From assembly GCA_033002965.1 (NCBI GenBank), contig JAURVB010010404.1, forward strand, positions 1 through 64,000: DNA of 64,000 nucleotides, written 5' to 3'. A program made the translations under genes and the position numbers. Below are positions 11,871-23,634 of the stretch, piece after piece. How positions within the stretch are numbered: the first letter of the stretch is position 1; every line of letters starts with the position of its first letter. Origin of the DNA: Piper betle (Eukaryota > Streptophyta > Magnoliopsida > Piperales > Piperaceae). The notes under the pieces are model-generated. The model searched no databases. It saw only the letters and a program-made list of their open reading frames with translations, and was not told the origin of the DNA.

Positions 11871-14800
11871 ATGGCCACCATGCCGCCGGAGGCCGGCGGC
11901 GATGGCCTTATCACCTGCGTCGTCCTGGGCGGCCTCGGCTTCGTCGGCCGGTATCTCGTTGCCCGCCTCCTTCACTCCCACGACTGGTTCGTCAGGATTG
12001 CCGATTCCGACCCCTCCGATCGCCTCCGCCCCGATCCCACTCTCGCTGACGCTGTCCGTGCCGGCCGGGCTGCGTATGTCTCCGTCGATGTACGGGATGC
12101 GCCGCAACTCCGTCGAGGTATTGCCTGTTCGTCTTGCACTCCTATTTTGCTGGCTGGGGTTTTGTTCGGTCGGGTTTTTACTCTCTGATCTTGAAATTTG
12201 TGGTTCTGACGTTAAGATCACAGTTCGGATTGAGGCTAATAGATTTGTATATTTTTATAGACTAGAAATGATTGTTTTGGTTTGGAATAGTGATGATCTG
12301 CGTTCTGCTTGTGGTTGACGTTGGGGTATTGTGTTGCAGTGATCGGCGGATCGTCCGTCGTTTTTTATATTGGTCCAGAGAATTCGTATACTAGCCATGA
12401 CTTCTACTCCCAGTACATGCTGCTTGTCCAAGGTGAGAAAAACAAATTGTTATTTGTTTGAAGAAATGGTGGTTTTATTAGAAATAGTACATGCTTGTTG
12501 TCTCAGGTGAAAAAAATGTAATTGGCTTGAAGAATTGGTGGTTTTATTAGAAATAGTACGTGTTTGTTGTTTAAGGTGAGAACAATTGTAATTGGATTGA
12601 AGAAGTGGTTGTTTTATTAGAAGTTGTACATGCTTGTTGTCCAGGTGAGAAAAAGTTGCAATTGGCTTGAAGAAATGGTGATTTTATTAGAAGTAGTATG
12701 TTCTCGTTGTCCAGGGTGAGAAAAACTGTGATGTCATAATTGGCTTGAAAAAATGGTGGTTTTATTGAAAGAAGTATGTGCTTTCCGTGCAAGGTGGATA
12801 AGTTGTAATTGGCATGAATAAATGGTGGTTTTGTTGGATAGTACCTGCTTGTCCATGGTGGGAGAAGTTGTCGTTGGTATGAAGAAATGGTGGTTTCAAT
12901 GAGAAGTAGTACGTGCTTGTTGTCCAAAGTAAGAAAAATTGCGTATGACTTGATGGACTGGGGTTTTATCGGAAGAAGTACATCCGTGTTGTACGCTTTT
13001 AATGTTGGTTGCTCTTATTGTAGGGGCTAAGAATGTGGTCAGAGCTTGCCAAGAGTGCAAAGTTGAGAGACTGGTTTACAATAGTTCTGCTGATGTGGTT
13101 TTTGATGGGAAGCATAGCGTGGAAAACGTGGACGAGTCCTTACCCTATCCATGGAAGGTATGGGTGGTTGTAAAAGCTAATTTGAAAACTTGCGAAAAAC
13201 TAATTTTCTATGTGTTTGTTTAATAATGTTGCTGTGATGGTATGTGTGCTTGTAGTTTGAAGACACATTTAATGAATTGACTGCACAAGCGGAAACTGTA
13301 ATTTTGCTTTCAAATGGAAGTAAAGGAGTTTTGACATGTGCCCTGCGTCCAAGCAATCCTTTTGGGCCAGGAGCATTGCCTCCACCATTTATCCAGAATG
13401 GGGAAAGCTTTGGTTGTGCTAAGGTTTGAAAACAAGTACTGAATTTTCATCTTGCATTATTTGAATAAGAAGATTTTATTAAGCTACATAGACATCGTAC
13501 TGTGCTGCTTGAAATGGATCTGATTTGGATATATCAATCCTCAGGAAGACTTGCACATAAATAAGATAGTTGTGGATATCAACATATTAATTGGTTCCAT
13601 TGTGTTCAATAGTTTTATTTTTCAGTTTATTATAGGAAGTGGCGAAAACATGTGTGACTTTACGTATGTGGAGAACGTCGCTCATGCACATGTTTGTGCT
13701 GAACAAGCTTTGCGGTCATCAGGTGCTTTAGTGGCTGGGAAGGTCTGTCTACATCTATGTACTTATTTACAATTTCCATTCTGTTTCTTGTGTGCGCTAG
13801 TTAGTCATCATCTATTAGGGTGATTTGCAGGCATTTTTCATTACCAATAATGAACCTGTAAAGATGTGGTATTTTTTTACTCGTATATTGGAAGGCTTAG
13901 GCCATGAGAGGTAAGATAAACATTTTTAGTTTCTTTTTGTGAGTCATTGATCATTAGAACTCTTATTTGAAGAAATGTTCTGATTTTCTTCTCTGCTTCC
14001 TTTTCTTCTGTTTAAGCATAGGCCAAAAGTTCGTCTTCCTGTCAAGCTTGTTTCATTTGTAGTCATACTTGTCAATTGGGTGAATGAAGAGTTGAAAATT
14101 TGCCACTCCCTGCCTCTACTGTTCAATCCATTTATAGTTCAAGCACTTTCTTCCACAAGGACATATGACTGCTCTAGAGCGCGAAAATATCTTGGCTACA
14201 CACCAAAGATTAGGCTGGAGGTAAGAGAGCTGAAGAAAGATCATGGCACTTTTTTCTTCTTCCTTTATTTTGTTTAAGTGGAAGTTCTTTTGCACAAGCT
14301 TATCTTCGTGTCAATTTATGTACTTATTCTCTTCAAGATGTTTTTTATACCATAGCTTACGCTTTTCAAAATGTGTATTTTGCCCTTTTTGAACATAAGG
14401 CTTGCTAGATTTGTAAAAGATGACAAGTTTATTTGTGATGCAAAATTTATTTTCTTGCCTTATAAGCAAAATTCAAACTTTTTTGTTGTTCATAAAATAA
14501 ATGACTATTAGGCATTAGGAAGGGCATCTGGCCATGAAAAATATTGTAATCACAGGAATCCTAGTTTAGGGTTCATGTCCTCGATGCCTTTTTGGTATAT
14601 GGTGGAAGAATATAATAAATAACTATAAGTGAACAGTTTTATTGGAAGTGCTTTTTGTTGACTTTCCAGGACGGAATTGCTTTGAGTGTTGAGTCCTCCT
14701 TCCATTTTACGACGGGGTCGTCATTCTGGAGATCCTGGAATTCGGAGTCGTCAAAAGCTTACAAAGCATTAGGGGGTGGAAAAGGTTCTTGATTAAGTGC

Positions 14801-15816
14801 TAGTAGAGATTTCAATACAGTGGCACATCTAGAAATTTTTTTGTGTATTGCACTTATTATTCCAAACTAAACAAATCTGCAAATTGATTTTTTTTCTTGC
14901 TACATTACAGTTGCAGACATTTTGCTTTGGAGAGATGAGAAAAACTTTTGGCTGCATACTTCTGTTGTTTACTTTGTTTTACTGGTTTATTTTATCTGGA
15001 AGATCTTTGGTGTCATCGTCAGCATTATTTGTTCTGCTACTCTTGGTCACCATTATGGTCCACAGCAAACTACCCTCTTCAATGTATGTAATTTGATGAC
15101 TTCATCTTCTAAATTAATCAGTGTAGAGTTCTTTCTATGTGGTAAAGATTTTGCAACAGAGTATGAGGCTAATATCTTGAATTCAGCTCTCAGAAATTCG
15201 CGCAAACATGCTTAAACATATTGGGTTCTGATGATGCAAAGACGGACTACCATAACATTGAATTAACGGAAACAGCAGCTAGGGACTTTTTTGTTTCTTT
15301 GCAATTTTTGTGGAACAATGTAGTTGTCCGGACATTGAACATTTTGGCACAAGGAGAGGATGTCAACTTCTTCATCAAGGTGAACAGAGTAATTACAAAA
15401 GATGCCTCAAGTAAATGCTCCGAAAATGACTGATGTTAATCTAGATTATTTGGTTCTGAATACAGGTATCCATTACACTGTACCTTCTCAAGTGTCTCCT
15501 GCCACTATCCACCTCGACGCTATTTGAATTATGTAAGCCAGCTTACTGATGTTCATTTTTTTTTAATTTCAATCCACCCTATTTTGTGCATTGCAACTTA
15601 CAATCTTCTCCTAATGCAGGCCTCATGGCCATGTTCATCGTCTTCGTTGTCTATGAGCAACACGAGAAACAACTGGACGGCCTGCGGGAAGCCGCCGTCA
15701 CTAGAATGGAGAGATTAATTCGCTTGTTGATAAGAAGATTGCCAATGCCTTTTAGAGAGTTTCTCCATAACAATCACGTGTTAAATTTTGACAATGCCGG
15801 TGAAAACACTGATTGA
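11871..15816 (+). CDS. 3beta-hydroxysteroid dehydrogenase/decarboxylase fused to a reticulon domain
   Basis: Sterol C-4 demethylation-type short-chain dehydrogenase with a C-terminal reticulon (RTNLB19/20 class), expected in the ER membrane. Exons: 11871-12117, 12340-12432, 13024-13157, 13256-13423, 13626-13742, 13831-13910, 14022-14220, 14670-14784, 14911-15083, 15187 or 15194-15379, 15466-15532, 15620-15816; about 591-593 residues. The NAD-binding motif GGLGFVG is at residues 20-26. Family landmarks are YNSSADVVFDG, ALRPSNPFGPG and DFTYVENVAHAH. The usual YxxxK region reads FNELT, so the canonical catalytic pair is not obvious. The reticulon starts at VADILLWRDEK. From the A5 run at 14940-14944 the family-like sequence moves to the other frame. 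With the acceptor at 15194 the assembled frame stays open; with 15187 the family frame rejoins. The start ATG lies in GCCACCATG-like context with a second ATG three codons on. Confidence 0.9.
12413..13023 (+). repeat. minisatellite in intron 2 carrying copies of the exon 2 donor site
   Basis: About eight or nine imperfect units of roughly 65-75 bp fill the whole intron. Each unit contains AGTACATGCTTGTTGTCCAAG followed by a GTGAGAAA-like word, then a GAAGAAATGGTGGTTTTATT-like core. The first unit includes the last 20 bases of exon 2 and the true donor at 12433, so the array seems to have grown from that junction. Several later units keep donor-like words, for example CCAGGTGAGAAA near 12642 and TTAAGGTGAGAA near 12574. 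Confidence 0.85.
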
Positions 15817-16160
15817 CCTCGAGATACAGGAATATATTGTTTTCCTTTTAAACTGTCCTTAGCAGAATCGTATGATCCAAAGCGCTCAGTAGATCGGGTT
15901 TGGTTCCCCAAATAGACATTAGCCAATTGTACATCTCGCCTAAGGTGCGCATATGAAATTGGATTTGATCGAGGTCACTCACTGCTAACAAATTAAGGGA
16001 AAAGTTAGATTTGATTTTGGCAGAAAATGAATCATCTTTTCCATTTGAATGGGCAAAGAGAATATACATGCATTTTAGCACCTGTCGTATTAGAGCAGAG
16101 ATAAACCCTGGTCTGACGATCATCTCTTTGATTCACATTCTTACAAAAAGTTGTAGCTCA

Positions 16161-19100
16161 TCAGAAGTTGTCTTTAGCTTTTCGGATGATACCCAAAGCT
16201 TCTGCATCAGTAGCCGTATCAGGAATGTTTAATGTCTTTCGGATTTCAGAGCTGAAAGTACGAAGAAACGGGTTGCACAATTTCTCCTGCTTTAGTGTGG
16301 TGGGTATCTGCACACAGTTTATTCAATGGTTAATAGAATATCTATATACCAGACAATGATCTCTGTCTTCTTCAACATCCTCGGACAAAATCACTGACAA
16401 ATTATTAACTTCATAATGATGAAATACTAAAATTTGGAGAATATAGAACTCACCGTTGGTAGGCTTTTGTTTCTAAGGTTGGTCACATGAGCAGCATAAT
16501 CTTGAAGTGCTACATTTTCAGGCTCTATTGACAGAGCGAATCTCGCATTACTCTGTTTAGGTGCATTTGACAAGACTCTATTAGAATTATAATTGCTGTC
16601 GCCTAATAGAAAGCAACTAAATATTTAGATTGAATCCTGGAAAATAAATACCAATGTGTATTCATGACCGCAGTACACATTTGTTTCATCTGGTAATGCC
16701 ATTAGTTTTTTCAAGGAAGACAACATCTGAAACAAGAACGAAGTTTTAAGGATTGAGGGGCCTATTTAAGAAGTGATAGAAGAAAAGCCACAGATAAGAA
16801 AAGTTTAAAATTAAATGCAATTTGACATTGACAGTATGGTAATCCAAGGTATCAGTGTCAACAAAATTTTCTTAAATGAGGAGTTTTTATGTTTTAAATA
16901 ATACCTCTTCAGAGGTTCCCTCAAAAGCTTTCCACAGGATAAGCTGAACAATGTGTCACCAGTAAATACAGCTCCAGAACTAGGGAAATAAAAGCTAATA
17001 TGACCTGCTAACACAGCCAGAATCATCAAAAGGATTGGGCAGTCCCAATCAAAACAAGTTGCAGCAAAAGTAGAAAAGTGATATTGCGACTATGATTATG
17101 CATAGATCGGTCATAGCCCGAACTTGAGCCTAGCTATTAATTTTGCAATAATGAGAAAACATAACGAATAAAATTCTACAGAATGTGCAACTTCCAATAT
17201 TCAAAATACAGTTTATAAACTATTTGGTATCGCACCACAAATTATCAAAGTCATCCAATAACATATAGCCATCTACCTCTTATAATAAAGGTCTAATCAT
17301 CATTTTACACTAGATAGTGCAAAGCCAATGACTGAAATTTATTCTACAACTTAACTCCTGAAAAATCTAAATAATATCCGCTACACCATTAGAAACATAA
17401 TGGTAGTTTCTTTGTTGGATTCCTTTGGGGAAACAACGCTCCAAAAGAGAATAAGATCAAGCTTTTAGCATCTTTGTCGCCATAATAAGCTTCATTATTT
17501 ACTAGATGTTTGCATAAGAAACTTTCACAGAGACGGTTAAAATGAAACCAGTTTGCTGTTATGTCGAAGCATAAGCAAGAAATAGGATACTTCGATGTCA
17601 AACTATTAAAGCACATTTCTATGCGGACCATCTAATATTCTTGGATTAGACGTGAAAAAAAGGAATGAAATGTGACCTCGTGTATGACCAGGAGTTTCCA
17701 TAACAATCACCTCATGACTTCCAAACATCCATCTATCTCCATCAATCAGTGTAAGATCAATTCCAGGGATTCTTTCTTTGTCCCTTCCAGATCCCACAAC
17801 CTGAAATTCTAGGCCATTTAGTCCACAATATACTTGTTCAATGCCAAATTCCTTTCAGTTATCACATGGTAATTATCATCTTTACCCCTGTGTTCAGCTT
17901 TCATTCATAAAATTGACTAAATACATTTTTCATTTCTGCTTTATCAAATTGTTCAGCAATAAAGCTCATCTCTAAAACTCCCCAATGTGCTATTATATTC
18001 ACAATGGGAGATTCTAGAAAAAATTTCACTTCGAATGACATAAATGAAGTGAATAAACTTGAACTCTTGCCAAGCGGGGAAAAAAAGGCATCACTTTTGC
18101 CTAGACAGCCGAGAGTTGCAATAATTAAAAAAGGTGTGAGAACATGATATAAATGGAATAAAATATAAACGCAAGTTCAGTAGATCATACAGTTCCATAT
18201 TAATTCAAAGAAAGGATATATGTGTAGTCTATACATACATTTATACTTATTTTTGCTATAAGTGCATTGTAGTAACTCCAGCAAGGCTGCATATGCTTAC
18301 CTTTTTTAAAAAAAAAAAAGTTGACCAACTTAAATATCAGTATAAAGGAAGAACACTACCATGAATCCTTTGAGATGAAGAAGAAGAAGAAGTCTAATCT
18401 ATTGACCCAGTAAGTTGAAAGCTGATCCATAGAGGCAGCACAAGTTACTTAAATTGCTGCCATGAACGGGCACTAAATCTACGCATATTATTGAGTATAG
18501 TCCCACATCTCTAAGAAGAAAGGTGGTGACTAATATAAACGTGGGTTCCTAGGTCCTCTAAAATGGCTAGTCATCTAGTCACCACCATTTCTCCTTAGAG
18601 ATGTGGGACTATACTCAATACATATATAAATAATACGAGAAGTTAATTTCATACCTTAGAACCATACTTTGCCTTCAGCTCTACATTCCCACCAGTGTGA
18701 TCGAAATGATGATGTGTATTAAGTATATACATCAAGTTTTTCTTTTCATATTAAGAGTGTTTATCACCGGAGAAGCTTCAGAAGGGTCCACAACTCCAAC
18801 TGTACCAGTCTCCTCGTCACAAAGTAGATAAGCATAATTATCCTTAAGGCATGGTACCTGAAGAAACATTGAATTTAAAAAACACATTTACCATAATCAA
18901 CAGAAGGACAACATTCTATCTCATATCTCATGAAGGTTCTCTGAAGTGTCTGCAGTCAAAGCAAATCAGGAAGTGCTTTTTTCTAAATTTACCAGGTATA
19001 TTTGCAAAGACGTGGAGATATTGGACATTCTGCAGTGAAGCCGTGTACCATTGTGCCCAACACGATAAGGTAGCGAGAATGGTGCACCATACTGGTAGAA

Positions 19101-20173
19101 TAGTCTACTATGATGTTTTTGTTGCATCTTCGGCCATAAACAAAATCCACCTTTCACCTGTAAATGGAATCACAAGCATCTTAAGCTACCATTCTACAAG
19201 AAGATTCTAAAAAAGGCCAACATAACAACTTAAAAAATTTAGAGATGCAACATAATAAATTCAATTGTGATAGATTTGTGTGAAAAATATCAAGAAAAGA
19301 ATGAACAGAGATTTGTTCAAAGATTAAAATCATAATCAGCTGCACCAGATTTGACTGCATTGCCTATTTTAAATGCTCATACAACGTACAAATAAAGGGG
19401 GAAATGCATTAGAAGACTCTGCTTAGGAACTGCTTTTCCAAGGATATTTGCATCGATAAAATTATCAGAAAATCTAACGTGGAGGATATATTCTACTTCA
19501 GTGGCGTCCTACAGAAGGAGGTAAAAGATGCATATTGAAAAGGTTCACAACTCCCAGCATGAATCAATTTCCAAATAATAAATTACTGAAGATAAAAAAT
19601 AGATAATTATGTCATAAATAAAATTCCAGTTCCTGAGTAGGAAAGACGAAAAAACTAGACCAGTGATCTACATCAATTCCCAATTATGTAGCAGGGCATA
19701 TCATGCTTCTAGGTGGAAGACTTTGCCCATTTTTTCCCCTCAAAAGTTTAGCGTAATTGCTATGAATGCAAAACGAATGATCCAAAACCCATATCCTGGA
19801 CTGACTCCAGTTTATTATTATTAAGAAAAGGCCAACAAAATCTATTGACCATTTTTCAATAGAATATATTTATCATTTTCTAAACAAGTATCGGATACGG
19901 CTATGGAATAATTTACAGCGAAATCCGTCGAGCATAATAAAAGATAAAAATTTTGTCAATCTTCAAGGAATTTCCGATTTGACACACTGCATGCCAATCT
20001 TAACGTTTTCAAAACCGTACCATAATAGAAAAAAAATGTTCTGATTCATAGAAGAAACGAATTAAGGGGAGAATGATGGGAATGGAGGTGAGAGAGAAGA
20101 GAGAGAGAGACGCATAGACCTTTGAAAAAGACAAAGAATTGGAAAGGGCAGCAAGCGAAGGTCTGCAGAACAT
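16161..20173 (-). CDS. hydroxyacylglutathione hydrolase (glyoxalase II), mitochondrial type
   Basis: Metallo-beta-lactamase-fold thioesterase hydrolysing S-D-lactoylglutathione to D-lactate and glutathione, in the mitochondrion by its basic, Ser-rich presequence. Exons: 20120-20173, 18993-19157, 18655-18857, 17677-17800, 16905-17004, 16652-16726, 16454-16552, 16161-16307; about 322 residues, the normal length. Landmarks are [13 protein letters not shown], metal motif THHHFDH (about 121-127), [31 protein letters not shown] and C-terminal RKAKDNF. No ATG precedes 20173 in frame without a stop. Two frame breaks are present: T5 at 18737-18741 (plus strand) in exon 3, which puts a stop just before the metal motif, and A4 at 16923-16926 in exon 5. 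Each is cured by one base, and every splice phase then agrees. Tail-to-tail with the previous gene, 344 bases apart. Confidence 0.9.
18491..18620. repeat. fold-back element in a glyoxalase II intron
   Basis: The word TTGAGTATAGTCCCACATCT and about 22 further bases at 18491-18532 recur inverted at about 18576-18619, separated by roughly 45 bases. The arms are over 40 bp with few mismatches, giving a strong hairpin. It lies in intron 3, just downstream of exon 3, and looks like a small MITE or retroelement remnant. A poly-A-like run at 18308-18319 lies nearby. Confidence 0.75.
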
Positions 20174-22083
20174 TGGCGCCGGCGGGAAGGAGCTGTAGCG
20201 GACCTGCTTCACCACGCGTGCGCCTGATGCGAAGGTACCTTCTCCTCCCAAGGCCCAGGCTTAGCTCTGGCAGTCTTCGCCATCCAGATGAGGGTGTTAT
20301 GAAAATAATATAAAACTTTTAGTAGTAATAATTTCTCGTTTATAAAGGCTTATTAACAAGATGTGTAAGAATATTTCATAATTGTAATTTATAAAGAGTT
20401 AGTTATGTCCTAAATATAATATATCAAATCCATTATTATTATTATTATTATTATTAAAAAGTGAATTCAATATTCACATATGATTAAAAATAAAAGAATT
20501 AATTAATTAAAATACATTTTTTAAAAAATAATATAATAAAAATTCCCTATGCATGGTGTCTCAAGTTCAAACCTCAATTTCTTCAAAAAAATTTTTTTTA
20601 TGGTACAAGGCTACATGTTCGAATCTCATTACCTATAATTTGCTTTAAAAAATAAAATAAAATTTTTTTTATTGGTAGAAGGTCACAAATTTGAACCCAA
20701 GTAATCTAAACTTATAACTTCTTATTAATAAGAGTTTGTTTAATTATCTTTACTAAAAATTATAATAAAAAAAATAAAACTAATGAAAGTTTATATCTAA
20801 GATATGAAATTGTTACAATATATTTCATTATTCAATGTAAATTTATATATAACATTAAAATTTATCTGGTATAGGTCGCGTATGAGACAATATATAGCCT
20901 AGTTTGTTTAAAAATTTTATTTTTTAAAATAAATTGACGAAGATGAAATATTTAAAGGAAATTACTTGATTTGAAGTCTTACTTGCATCTTACTATAAAA
21001 TATTTTAAAAATAGATATTTTTTTAACGGAGGATCAATATTTTTTACATGAATTACAATGCATAAAATTTATAAAATTTTCATTTATGCTATGCTAATTA
21101 AAGAGAGCAAAAAAAATTATCCAGAGATAAGTATTTGATATAAAATCTCTTAAAAATCTTTTTTTTGAATACTTTTGCATAAAAAATTTTGTTGTGATGA
21201 AAATTTCCGGGTAAACATGTTGCTAGAATACCTGCTCTCATCTTACCACAAAGTATTTTAAAAATATAAACTTTTTTTTGCAAAAATTAATTCTTTTGAC
21301 ATAAATTATTAGTTATAAATTTTAAAAAAAATATTTTTATTTTGTACTAAGTAAATTTGACGTTTTACCTTCGAATCGTCGCTCTTAATATTTATTTAGC
21401 TTTCTTGTTCAAGCTACTCTTCCTTTTAGTTGAATGCTCGAAAGGATTGGCTAAATTCTTTTATTAGAGTATTCTGGTTTATGCATTTGTGTGTTGTTAG
21501 GTAATTTTGTTTGGTATATGTTCGTAATTGTGTTGATATCATGCCATGTGCACTTTTATATCCAGTCTTCCCATTGACTTGTTACAGAACTTTTATTTAT
21601 GAATAATGTAAGTGCTTGGTTTAATTATTCTTTTATTAAATATTAGAATTGTCATAGATTTAAGTTTGTGTGATGCCATATATATTTATTATTTTAACTA
21701 TATTCCATGAAAACTTAATCTAATTTCCTAAAATCCAAGTTTTTACACAAAACACCGAGTTTTAAGTCCAATAGACACAAACCGAAACTTGTTTCATTTA
21801 AATTCTAGACAAATTCTGAACAAATTTTATAAAGAAAGCTATAAATTAATAGGCCTATTGGCTACTAGAACAACTCAATACTTATCTAGAAAACAAATCA
21901 TTTTTTTAAGTGAATAAGTGAAGACTCGTTGCACTCCCAAGAGCTCAACTCCTATCACTCAATGATAAAATATAGCCTCAAATTCTTATATGTCGCACAA
22001 AATCTTTATTCCATCCCACAGACAATGCATATACAACATAAAACACAGAATACATCAAGTAATTGCCGTAGTTCCTTCATCAT
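20174..22083. other. intergenic spacer
   Basis: AT-rich, with an ATT trinucleotide run at about 20431-20455. Words such as ATGTTCGAATCTC near 20612 resemble Pol III B boxes and may be worn SINE pieces. No gene was recognised. Confidence 0.5.
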
Positions 22084-22367
22084 TTACTTTGGCTTGACTC
22101 CATGCTGTGAAACTGCTGTTTCAAATGCCTGCATCATTTCACCTGGAGAGCAACCATTACGATCATAAGAAGATATCTCATTTACATTCAGGTCTGTACA
22201 TGCCTTGATGAGTTCTTCCCCAACCCTTCGAGCAGCTTCAACTGTTGTGCAAGGAGAGTCGTGACCACGTATGGCTCTTTCTGCAAAGTGCTTCCATATA
22301 ACTTGCACTTCCTATTTTCATCATCAACTAACGTGACATATAACTGATTCTTTGAATAGGACACAGA

Positions 22368-23409
22368 TGTTGGGAAATATACACTCCAGCGAAAACAAGT
22401 CAGAAAATATTTTCCCTACTCGATGAAATGAATAGGAGACACCCAAAATAAAAATATACACTCCAGCGAAAACAAGTCAGAAAATATTTTCCCTATTCGG
22501 TGAAATGAATAGGAGACACCCAAGATAAAAATAGATAGAAACTTTCCTCCCAATTTAGAGAAAAGAAAACCAACCTATTCGATTAACTTTGATTAATAAA
22601 TCTCTTCCAATCAAGTATCGAAATACAATTTTTGAAAAAAACTCTCCTAACCTAAATCAGATTAATAATAAGATCTGAAAGATACAATTCTTGAGAAATT
22701 GAGAAAACTAACATACACCTCAAATGAAAAAATAGATCAATCTCACACCCTAGATTACGACCCCACTTCAATTTGAGATGATGAAAAACTTCTACAAACT
22801 CTCCCCTTGTGAGTGAAACCACTCCCCGTTATATGTGGAAAAACTCTACCTAATACATGTAGAAAATTCTACCAAAGTGTGAAAAACTTTACCCCAATAA
22901 AAATAGAAACTCCACCCAAATGTGGAAAACTCCACCTAAAAGAATAACACTACTCCCAATTACAATCCACAGACAAAGGTAGAGAAAGAAAAGAAATTAA
23001 CCACTGTTGATCTTGTCGAAGAACCCAAAGTCATATCTTTACCTCACAACAAACAATTTCATTTTATTCTCCCCTATGCACTACCAATAATAACCCTGTC
23101 TAGATCTGTAATCCCTCAAGTCTCCCCTAAAGGAGAACATTCTATGGAACTTCCTCAAATGGAAAATACACTGAACACATACCTCTAATTATATATTAAT
23201 AGACTAGAGATATGAATACTGCTTGAAAATAAAGAGCCAACTCCAAACACTACTTTTTGAGCATTGGAATCCTCACTAATGAGTCTCTTCACGTATTCCA
23301 CAAATTCTCAACTCTTTTTGAATTTGTCGTACATCTTAATTTATCTTCGTGTCTTCACGACTTTCAATGTGACTGAACGCTTTATCATGGGAAGAAATAT
23401 CTCAATAAT
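22368..23409. mobile_element. 1.04-kb insertion in the uL18 gene
   Basis: It begins TGTTGGGAAATATAC and ends CTCAATAAT, flanked on both sides by AGA. Removing it with one AGA restores an uninterrupted coding stretch. The TGTTGGG start is typical of Copia-type LTRs, but the far end does not close with CA and the duplication is only 3 bases, so a solo LTR is a guess. A 77-bp direct duplication lies inside its left end. No coding capacity was recognised. Confidence 0.6.
22377..22530. repeat. two-copy 77-bp tandem repeat
   Basis: The unit starting ATATACACTCCAGCG and containing AATAGGAGACACCCAA occurs twice head to tail with only a few differences (CTACTCGATG against CTATTCGGTG). It lies inside the insertion in the uL18 gene. 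Confidence 0.85.
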
Positions 23410-23634
23410 AGAGAGCCTAGGTCTGCCGGGGGTGCCATTGAGCTTCCTTTGCGATCTTCGATTCCTAATTTTAGCACTTTCCTTTCTTGTGCTTGCTTTT
23501 GCCTTGATTACCGTGGGCTTCCAACAAGTTGATTCTCTCCTAATAAAGTTAAGTCCAGTACTGGCGTGTTTTGTTGGAGTTTGGAGCAGACATGGAGCTA
23601 GAAACTGCTGAGGACCAATTGAAAGGAGACCCAT

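Larger units (their letters stand above)
22084..23634 (-). pseudogene. uL18 (L18p/L5e) family ribosomal protein gene, interrupted
   Basis: Organellar-type ribosomal protein L18 family member. The N-terminal part (23634 down to 23410, 75 codons) carries NRRSQRKLNGTPGRPRLS. The C-terminal part (22364 down to 22084) carries QLYVTLVDDENRKC, TTVEAARRVGEELIKAC and NEISSYDRNG, ending HGVKPK. The two parts abut exactly in frame if the 1042 bases at 22368-23409 are skipped. That insert has no GT-AG borders, so it is not a normal intron. A further 1-base gap in the T3 run at 22278-22280 shifts the frame within the C-terminal part. Read without both lesions it would be about 168 residues, normal for the family. 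Interruption by kilobase-sized DNA makes loss of function likely, unless cryptic splicing removes it. The start codon choice (ATG at 23634) is uncertain. Confidence 0.75.

Noticed and set aside
11602..12221. Minus-strand open frames over the first exon of the dehydrogenase gene
   Set aside because: Antisense of a GC-rich first exon; the plus strand has the conserved NAD-binding motif and correct splice sites.
12571..12927. 118-codon minus-strand open frame with repeated NKHVLLLI-like units
   Set aside because: It is the translated complement of the intron 2 minisatellite; its periodicity comes from the DNA repeat.
12413..13023. CRISPR-like regularly spaced repeats
   Set aside because: Units are contiguous and imperfect without distinct spacers, and the array lies in a plant intron.
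22368..23409. Ordinary intron of the uL18 gene
   Set aside because: Borders are not GT-AG or AT-AC in the sense strand at the positions that restore the frame, and a short flanking duplication is present.
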